Source of the DNA: an uncultured Bergeyella sp.
Lineage (GTDB): Bacteria > Bacteroidota > Bacteroidia > Flavobacteriales > Weeksellaceae
Direction: 5' to 3'
Assembly: GCA_916710115.1 (NCBI GenBank)
Contig: CAKAOY010000094.1
Span: forward strand, 1-5,366
Length of the DNA: 5,366 nucleotides
Shown: positions 1 to 4,323 of the stretch, in pieces
Position numbering within the stretch: position 1 is the first letter of the stretch
Layout: every line of letters starts with the position of its first letter
Notes under the pieces: model-generated
The model's database searches: none
What the model was told of the DNA's origin: nothing
What the model saw: the letters and a program-made list of their open reading frames with translations, nothing else
Made by a program: the position numbers and the translations under genes

Positions 1-1231
1 TAAATCTCAAAATATCATTATCACTTATTTTCCATTTGTATGCTAACCTTGGCGTAAAGACATTCCCATGCACATTATTATGATCATATCTTAATCCTAA
101 AAGTAATTTATGAGCATCTGAAAATTTAATTTCATCTTGAACAAACACCCCAGGTAGCCATATTTTCTGTAAATCAACTCCGCTAACACCCAAATCCCCC
201 TTATAGAAAGTATATCTTACTGCTGCACCGACTAATAAATCGTGATTACTTAATTTCTTATCCCAAGTAAGTTGTCCAAAAGCAATATTTTGTTTTGCCA
301 TAAATGGACGGGTTCCGTACCACGAATTCTGATCGTGATTAACAACAGAGAACATTAAGTACATTTTTTCATTGAATGGTAATTGGTAATTACCTATAAT
401 TTCAGAACGCTTGGTATAGATACTTTCCGCATATTTATAATCTTTTCCTCTTGATGCCTTCGTCCAATCCAACTCCCCACCTAATCTATCCTCATACATA
501 TATCGCCCAGCGAGAGTAAAAACTCTATTATCCTTTCTCTGAACATTCCATTTTTGAAATACAGAAATTCTATCTTGGAGTGTCATATCAAGGAAATTAT
601 CATTATTTTCATCTTTTTTATTTTGGAAATTAAAATAATTAATCCCTGTAAGTACATCTACCTTATCACCAATATTAAATTTGAAACCAACATCCGCCAT
701 ATGTTCTTTCCAAGTTGTAGTATTCAAATCCACTGCTAATTTTGGAGCATTATGAGCTCTCTTCGTTACAATATTAATAACTCCTGCAAGAGCCTCACTA
801 CCATACAAAGATGACGCAGGTCCCTTAACCACCTCTACCCTTTCTATCAAAGAAGAAGGTATTCCCGAAAAACCATATACAGTCCCTAAAGAACTCACAA
901 TAGGCATACCATCAATCAAAACCATCGTATTCGGCCCATCTAGACCATTAATACGAATATCACCCGTATTACAAACTGCACAATTTAACTTTGGACGAAC
1001 CCCATTAATATTCTGCAATGCCTCAAACAAGTTTGGTGTAGGATTTTTCTTCAAAAAACTCTCCGAATAGACCTCTACTGGAACAGTACTCTCAAGCCTA
1101 TTTACAGCTTTCATCGTTCCTGAGATTACTACTTCCTCAATATTCTTAGTCTTCTTTAGACTATCCAAATCCTTGTTCTGTGCATAAAATGCAATAGGAA
1201 CGAATAAGGGTAATAAAAATTTATTTTTCAT
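1..1231 (-). CDS. TonB-dependent outer-membrane receptor, N-terminal part (truncated by window edge)
   Basis: The reading frame is open from the ATG at 1231-1229 to the left edge (410 codons plus one base), so the end of the beta-barrel lies outside the window. Residues 1-18 form a signal peptide ending AFYA before QN. A TonB-box-like stretch, IEEVVISGT, is at about 31-39. The plug domain spans about 46-157 and carries classic signatures: MVLIDGMPI (103-111), RVEVVKGPASSLYGSEA (131-147) and GVINIVTKR (150-158). The barrel begins afterwards with alternating strands. There is no carboxypeptidase-like N-terminal domain, unlike SusC-type receptors. A CxxC pair (C84, C87) sits in the plug just before NTGDIRINGL. 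Such receptors import bound metals or cofactors using TonB energy. The substrate cannot be read directly; divergent MbnP/MbnH-type genes suggest copper or a copper complex (inference). A promoter with about 18 bases of leader supports this start. Confidence 0.93.
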   Translation of the reverse strand, partial: MKNKFLLPLFVPIAFYAQNKDLDSLKKTKNIEEVVISGTMKAVNRLESTVPVEVYSESFLKKNPTPNLFEALQNINGVRPKLNCAVCNTGDIRINGLDGPNTMVLIDGMPIVSSLGTVYGFSGIPSSLIERVEVVKGPASSLYGSEALAGVINIVTKRAHNAPKLAVDLNTTTWKEHMADVGFKFNIGDKVDVLTGINYFNFQNKKDENNDNFLDMTLQDRISVFQKWNVQRKDNRVFTLAGRYMYEDRLGGELDWTKASRGKDYKYAESIYTKRSEIIGNYQLPFNEKMYLMFSVVNHDQNSWYGTRPFMAKQNIAFGQLTWDKKLSNHDLLVGAAVRYTFYKGDLGVSGVDLQKIWLPGVFVQDEIKFSDAHKLLLGLRYDHNNVHGNVFTPRLAYKWKISDNDILRF

Positions 1232-1253
1232 TGTATTAAAATTTAAACTTAGG

Positions 1254-1285
1254 CAAAGCTAATAATTATTTTTATTACACACAAA
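1254..1285 (-). promoter_or_regulatory. Bacteroidota-type promoter for the TonB receptor gene
   Basis: On the minus strand, TTTG (1285-1282) is followed after 20 bases by TAGCTTTG (1261-1254), an exact match to the Bacteroidota -33/-7 consensus TTTG / TAnnTTTG. Transcription would begin near 1249, leaving a leader of about 18 bases before the ATG at 1231. Spacing and position both fit well. Confidence 0.7.
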
Positions 1286-1351
1286 TTTTTTCTAAAAAAA
1301 ATTATTTCATCTACTTCAAACATTATTATATATACTAAAAAAACTTAAAAC

Positions 1352-1377
1352 TGATAATTATCAATAATAATTATTAT
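1352..1377. promoter_or_regulatory. Two adjacent palindromes in the divergent control region, possible operator
   Basis: TGATAATTATCA (1352-1363) is a perfect 12-bp palindrome, followed immediately by ATAATAATTATTAT (1364-1377), a perfect 14-bp palindrome. Together they resemble the GATAAT-rich repeats bound by Fur-family metal regulators. They lie upstream of both promoters, with centres about 66 and 79 bases before the small gene's predicted start and more than 100 bases before the receptor's start. That position suits an activator or shared upstream site better than a simple blocking repressor. The surroundings are nearly pure A/T, so chance palindromes are possible. Confidence 0.35.
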
Positions 1378-1401
1378 AATTTTATTTATTTAATAAAAAA
1401 A

Positions 1402-1432
1402 TTTGCTATATCAAAAAAAAATTCTATCTTTG
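1402..1432 (+). promoter_or_regulatory. Bacteroidota-type promoter abutting the small Cys-protein gene
   Basis: TTTG (1402-1405), a 19-base spacer and TATCTTTG (1425-1432) match the Bacteroidota consensus exactly. The -7 element ends only four bases before the ATG at 1437, so the predicted transcription start falls on or next to the start codon. This implies a leaderless mRNA, or translation from the second ATG at 1461. Confidence 0.7.
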
Positions 1433-1436
1433 CCAT

Positions 1437-1808
1437 ATGAAGAAAGTGTTTAGTATTTTAATGGCGACACTAATCCTGCTGATTACTTTTCAGCGAGGGC
1501 TTATTGTCATTCATTTTAAGCTAAACCAAGATTATATAGAAAAAAACTATTGTGTAAATAAAACTAAGCCAAAATTACAGTGCCATGGGCAATGTCAATT
1601 AAAAAAAGAATTACAAAAAACTTCCGATACTAATTTAGAAAATCTCAGTATCTACAAACACATAGAACTTATACCTCTAAAAATAAATATATTCAAAATT
1701 GAAAAAATTGAATTTAGAGAAAAGTTGAAAATTTCTTTTTATAGAGAGGATTTATTCATTCAAAATTTCGTTAAAAGGATTTTACATCCTCCTACTTTCT
1801 TATTCTAA
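1437..1808 (+). CDS. Small membrane-anchored Cys/His protein, putative metal-binding
   Basis: The product has 123 residues. Residues 4-26 form a hydrophobic signal or anchor segment without a clear signal-peptidase site (…TFQRGLIVIHF), so the rest is probably a tethered periplasmic domain. Its hallmark is YCVNKTKPKLQCHGQC (38-53): C39, C49, H50 and C53 are the only Cys plus one neighbouring His, and CHGQC is a CX3C arrangement of the kind that binds copper in Sco proteins (analogy, not homology). The tail is Lys-rich and ends HPPTFLF. I believe similar uncharacterised Bacteroidota proteins share the C-x-N-K-x-K-P-x9-ish Cys motif and the C-terminal HPP, but this is from memory. It is divergent from the TonB receptor and upstream of MbnP/MbnH, which suggests a role in metal handling. 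The start at 1437 gives the usual charged MKK before the hydrophobic core; M9 (1461) is the alternative if the mRNA is not leaderless. Confidence 0.8.
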   Translation: MKKVFSILMATLILLITFQRGLIVIHFKLNQDYIEKNYCVNKTKPKLQCHGQCQLKKELQKTSDTNLENLSIYKHIELIPLKINIFKIEKIEFREKLKISFYREDLFIQNFVKRILHPPTFLF

Positions 1809-1936
1809 GTTTTCATTAGCATATATATTAGTATGGACTTAATTCATCTATGCCAAAGGTGGATTATAGACAGATTATATCTAATATATATCATCTTAAC
1901 AAAAAAAACAAGTAAAATTTTATTCCAAAAAAAGAA

Positions 1937-1958
1937 CCTATTCTTTTAAAATAATAGG
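1937..1958. repeat. 22-bp near-perfect palindrome
   Basis: CCTATT (1937-1942) and AATAGG (1953-1958) flank a TTTTAAAA core (1944-1951), with one mismatched pair at 1943/1952. Read on the minus strand the AATAGG arm is followed by TTCTTTTTTT, which would suit a weak terminator for leftward transcripts; on the plus strand no T-run follows. It could also be a regulator binding site. Confidence 0.4.
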
Positions 1959-1960
1959 AT

Positions 1961-2072
1961 GTGTATTTTGGAGTCGTTATCTCAATGAGTATCTTTTTTC
2001 TATTAAGAAATTTGATATTGTATAATTATTGCAAACATTTATATTTCAAAGAGATAACTGCAAAAAATACAT
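1961..2072 (+). repeat. Long-range imperfect inverted repeat, possible RNA structure
   Basis: GTGTATTTT (1961-1969) can pair with AAAATACAT (2064-2072, one G-U), and GTTATCTC (1976-1983) pairs perfectly with GAGATAAC (2051-2058), the two stems separated by a small internal loop. The enclosed 67 bases are A/T-rich and include a small TTTCT/AGAAA hairpin. Two collinear stems are unlikely to be pure chance, but the A/T bias lowers certainty. Confidence 0.4.
2018..2047 (+). promoter_or_regulatory. Candidate promoter for the MbnP gene (weak)
   Basis: TTG (2018-2020), a 19-base spacer and TATATTTC (2040-2047) match the Bacteroidota promoter with one mismatch in the last position of the -7 element. 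A start near 2052 would give a leader of about 190 bases containing the hairpin at 2122-2191. No better match was found nearer the gene. Confidence 0.3.
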
Positions 2073-2105
2073 AAATAAAAACTAAACTAACTTATACCAT
2101 AAATA

Positions 2106-2169
2106 GCCAATCACAAAATATTAATTGCTATTAATAGAGATTTGGCTTTTGTAACTGCCAATTACAAAA
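2106..2169 (+). repeat. Pair of 13-base direct repeats around the left arm of the hairpin
   Basis: GCCAATCACAAAA (2106-2118) and GCCAATTACAAAA (2157-2169) differ at one base. The intervening TTGGCT (2142-2147) can pair with AGCCAA at 2105-2110, and its TTGGC with GCCAA at 2157-2161, giving pairings that compete with the main stem at 2144-2172. Confidence 0.45.
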
Positions 2170-2191
2170 GCCTCTCTATTGATAATAATTG
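2122..2191 (+). promoter_or_regulatory. Long stem-loop in the leader upstream of the MbnP gene
   Basis: AATAGAGA (2133-2140) plus GGCTTTTGTAA (2144-2154) pair perfectly with TTACAAAAGCC (2162-2172) plus TCTCTATT (2173-2180), a 19-bp stem interrupted only by a 3-base bulge TTT (2141-2143), with loop CTGCCAA (2155-2161). Weaker pairing continues outward to 2122/2191. No T-run follows, so it is not an ordinary terminator. It may be a regulatory leader structure, an mRNA-stabilising element or a small mobile repeat. Confidence 0.6.
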
Positions 2192-2244
2192 TTAATAATC
2201 AAGTAAATAAAAAAATAACTTAATCTAATTAAAATCTCAAAACA

Positions 2245-3093
2245 ATGAAAAGTTTTAAATTAATGGCAATTCCTGCCTTAGCGTTCGCAATGACACTTAC
2301 TGCTTGTAGAAACAACGATGACGCACCTAAAAAAAACAATGTAACACCTGAAAAAAATAATGTAACATTACACTTCGACAATGTAGTTGGAAACCAAGCT
2401 CTTGAACTAGGAAAGACCTATACTTCTAACAACCAAAACATTACATTCAACGAAGTGAAATATGTAATCAGTAACATCTCTCTTGTAAAAGCAGATGGTA
2501 CAGAAGTTCCTTACAACATTGATAATTTGGATAAAGGTGCTACAGTAGTAAATTTAGCAGATGCTAAAACTTTTGACTATATCCTTACCGATATTCCTGC
2601 AGGAAACTATAAAGAAATCAAACTCGGTCTTGGTGTAAAAAAAGAACTCAACACATTATTAGACCAAGAAAAATTCCCTAAATTCTTCAAATTAACAGGT
2701 AAAAATGAAACTAAGATGCATTGGGAATGGGGAACAGGTTATAGATTCACAAAAATAGAAGGTAAATACGACAACAATACCGAAGATTTTTCTATCCACA
2801 CAGGAAGTACTAGAAAAAATAATATCGAAACAGATCCTTTCGTACCTGGTGTAGATGCATTCAGAGAAGTTACTCTTAGCCTGCCTTCTAATGCCGTAGT
2901 AGGAACAAAAGCACCAAAAATCACTATTAAAGCTGATTTTGATAAACTCTTAAATGGAACTAACAAAATTACTCTATTAGGAAATATTCCAACCGTTCAT
3001 AACACCAATAAAATGATACCTATCGTAGATAACCTTGGTGGTGATGGTAAAGATAATAAAACTGGTATGTTCTCAGTTGGAAAAGTAGAATAA
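2245..3093 (+). CDS. MbnP-family lipoprotein (putative copper-binding partner of MbnH)
   Basis: The product has 282 residues. Residues 1-20 are a lipoprotein signal with lipobox LTAC; C21 is followed by RNNDD, resembling the acidic tag that sends Bacteroidota lipoproteins to the cell surface. A low-complexity linker with a duplicated heptad (27-40) leads into a beta-rich domain starting near 40. Family-typical features are VKYVISNISLV (71-81) and MHWEWGTGYRFTKIEG (158-173), then H185 with G187. W160 and W162 are the only tryptophans, and H43, H159, H185 and H252 the only histidines; there is no Cys besides the acylated one. In methanotrophs a Trp of MbnP-like proteins (MopE is the related example) is oxidised to kynurenine, which with His ligands binds copper. 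The MbnH-type gene lies 74 bases downstream. No Shine-Dalgarno is seen, as usual in this phylum; the start is set by the signal peptide. Copper specificity is inferred. Confidence 0.88.
   Translation: MKSFKLMAIPALAFAMTLTACRNNDDAPKKNNVTPEKNNVTLHFDNVVGNQALELGKTYTSNNQNITFNEVKYVISNISLVKADGTEVPYNIDNLDKGATVVNLADAKTFDYILTDIPAGNYKEIKLGLGVKKELNTLLDQEKFPKFFKLTGKNETKMHWEWGTGYRFTKIEGKYDNNTEDFSIHTGSTRKNNIETDPFVPGVDAFREVTLSLPSNAVVGTKAPKITIKADFDKLLNGTNKITLLGNIPTVHNTNKMIPIVDNLGGDGKDNKTGMFSVGKVE
2324..2365 (+). repeat. 21-bp tandem duplication inside the MbnP-family gene
   Basis: Units 2324-2344 and 2345-2365 match at 19 of 21 bases. In frame they give the repeated heptad APKKNNV / TPEKNNV in the linker after the lipidated Cys. 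The repeat contains A-runs of eight and seven, prone to replication slippage; a change of one whole unit keeps the frame and changes only linker length. Confidence 0.75.
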
Positions 3094-3120
3094 CAAACTA
3101 AAATAATAACTTCATAATAA

Positions 3121-3152
3121 AAAAAGCCTAACGAAATATTGTTAGGCTTTTT
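3121..3152 (+). terminator. Intrinsic terminator between the MbnP and MbnH genes
   Basis: AAAAAGCCTAAC (3121-3132) pairs perfectly with GTTAGGCTTTTT (3141-3152) around an 8-base loop (3133-3140). The 3' T-tract and the 5' A-tract make it potentially bidirectional. It starts 27 bases after the MbnP stop and ends 15 bases before the next ATG, so the downstream gene probably depends on partial read-through. Confidence 0.8.
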
Positions 3153-3167
3153 CATAACTGAAATATA

Positions 3168-4211
3168 ATGAAACGACAAATTTTACTAATCATAAGTCTA
3201 TTATCTCTACTCTATTCTTGTAGAAAAGATGATGATATACAAGAAATACCTTTCAATAATCCAATACTAAATCTAAAAATTCCCACTAATTTTCCTCAAT
3301 TAAATCCCCTCATCCAAGATAACTTTCCCACAAAATATGGTGTAGAATTAGGAGAAAAATTATTTTATGATAAAAGGCTTAGTAACAACAATACCATATC
3401 GTGTGCTACTTGTCATCAAAAAGAAAAAGCCTATGCTGATTCCAACGCGAAAGCCATAGGTATTGACGGAAGAATTGGACTGAGAAATACACCTCCTATA
3501 CAAAACTTAGCATTCCTAAAAATCTATATGTGGGACGGAGCTGTAACAGAACTTTCCACTCAACCCTTAATCCCCATCATCACTCACGAAGAGATGGACT
3601 CTAATATCTTGGAAATTATCGATAAAATTAAAAATGATATAGAATATCAACAAGCCTTCAAAAAAGCATTCGGAGATTCTCAAATAAATGGAAAAAGAAT
3701 CCTTGAAAGCCTTACTCAATTCATGTACACACTCATTTCTGCCAATTCTAAATACGATAAGGTACAAAGAAAAGAAGCTACTTTCACCGATTTAGAGCAA
3801 CGAGGGTATAATATTTTTGAAAAAAAATGTTCCACCTGTCACTCTGGTGCATTACTGACGGACCAATCTTTCAGAAACATCGGATTTCCCATCAACCCTA
3901 ATACCGTGGAAGAACACGGATTAGCAAGAGTTACAGGCAAAGACGAAGATATAATGAAATTCCGTGTCCCATCACTTCGAAACATAGAATATACCGCTCC
4001 TTATGGCAGTTTTGGGGAATTTCAGACTCTTAGAGATGTTTTGGATTATTTTGATAATGGTGTAAAATATGCTCCCAATCTAGATAATGAAATGAAGAAA
4101 AGAACTGATGGGAAATTAGGAATTTCTCTCTCAGAAGATGAAAAAAATGCTTTAATCGCCTTCCTTAAAACATTAAGTGACAAAGATTTTATAATATCAA
4201 AACACAGGTGA
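3168..4211 (+). CDS. MbnH/MauG-type di-heme c-type cytochrome (cytochrome c peroxidase family) lipoprotein
   Basis: The product has 347 residues. Residues 1-17 are a signal ending LYS before C18, a lipobox; the following RKDDD is a strong match to the surface-export signal of flavobacterial lipoproteins. Two heme c sites are present: CATCH (79-83) and CSTCH (221-225), with H83 and H225 as proximal ligands. Other family landmarks are GVELGEKLFYDKRLS (58-72), RNTPPIQN (106-113), MWDGAV (121-126), FRVPSLRNIEYTAPY (265-279) and a C-terminal LSEDEKNALIAFLKTL helix. W122 is the only tryptophan and may sit between the hemes as in MauG. Relatives either reduce peroxide or, like MbnH, use a high-valent di-heme state to convert a partner Trp to kynurenine. 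The adjacent MbnP-type gene favours the latter. The stretch after PY279 reads GSFG where many relatives have MHDG, and the Glu usual just before Q132 is absent (LSTQ). The ATG lies only 15 bases past a terminator, with no room for its own promoter. Confidence 0.88.
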   Translation: MKRQILLIISLLSLLYSCRKDDDIQEIPFNNPILNLKIPTNFPQLNPLIQDNFPTKYGVELGEKLFYDKRLSNNNTISCATCHQKEKAYADSNAKAIGIDGRIGLRNTPPIQNLAFLKIYMWDGAVTELSTQPLIPIITHEEMDSNILEIIDKIKNDIEYQQAFKKAFGDSQINGKRILESLTQFMYTLISANSKYDKVQRKEATFTDLEQRGYNIFEKKCSTCHSGALLTDQSFRNIGFPINPNTVEEHGLARVTGKDEDIMKFRVPSLRNIEYTAPYGSFGEFQTLRDVLDYFDNGVKYAPNLDNEMKKRTDGKLGISLSEDEKNALIAFLKTLSDKDFIISKHR

Positions 4212-4218
4212 TTTTATC

Positions 4219-4236
4219 AATTATAAGGATATAATT
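4219..4236 (+). terminator. Weak A/T hairpin after the di-heme cytochrome gene, possible terminator
   Basis: AATTATA (4219-4225) and TATAATT (4230-4236) pair around AGGA, followed by TAATTTT. The stem is all A/T and short, so it would terminate poorly; it is the only candidate between this gene and cysK. Confidence 0.25.
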
Positions 4237-4262
4237 TAATTTTAACATATTTTTAACTATAA

Positions 4263-4298
4263 TTTGACACTTTTCAATCAAATTAATCACTAATTTAG
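4263..4298 (+). promoter_or_regulatory. Candidate cysK promoter (weak)
   Basis: TTTG (4263-4266) and TAATTTAG (4291-4298) resemble the Bacteroidota -33/-7 elements, with one mismatch and a spacer of 24 bases that is longer than usual. A start near 4303 would leave about 20 bases of leader before the ATG at 4324. Confidence 0.3.
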
Positions 4299-4323
4299 CC
4301 GATAATTTTTAAAAAGTTAAAAT

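Larger units (their letters stand above)
1809..2244. other. 436-base noncoding region rich in inverted repeats
   Basis: No credible protein-coding frame is present on either strand; the longest rightward ATG frame noticed is 29 codons (1985-2074). The region holds, in order, a 22-bp near-palindrome (1937-1958), a long-range imperfect inverted repeat (1961-2072), a pair of 13-base direct repeats (2106-2118, 2157-2169) and a strong long hairpin (2122-2191). No canonical terminator directly follows the small gene. The stretch could be a long structured 5' leader for the MbnP gene, a small RNA, or the remains of a short mobile repeat; the sequence alone does not decide. Confidence 0.6.

Noticed and set aside
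554..739. Rightward 61-codon frame within the receptor gene
   Set aside because: It lies antisense to a continuous, family-typical TonB receptor frame, and its Ile/Phe-rich product has no recognisable features.
1352..1377. Definite Fur box
   Set aside because: It resembles GATAAT repeats but does not match the full 19-bp consensus, and the background is nearly all A/T.
1437..1808. Methanobactin precursor (MbnA) in place of the small Cys protein
   Set aside because: Far too long, membrane-anchored, with a C-x9-C-H-x2-C pattern and no MbnB/MbnC modification genes nearby.
1985..2074. 29-codon rightward frame (MSIFFLLRN…) in the noncoding stretch
   Set aside because: Short, biased composition, overlapping the inverted repeats, with no promoter or family support.
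2739..3179. Leftward frames at 2739-2966 and 2997-3179
   Set aside because: Antisense shadows of the MbnP and MbnH genes; products show no domain or start-site support.
3567..3767. Leftward 66-codon frame inside the di-heme cytochrome gene
   Set aside because: Antisense to a frame with two intact CxxCH sites and family motifs.
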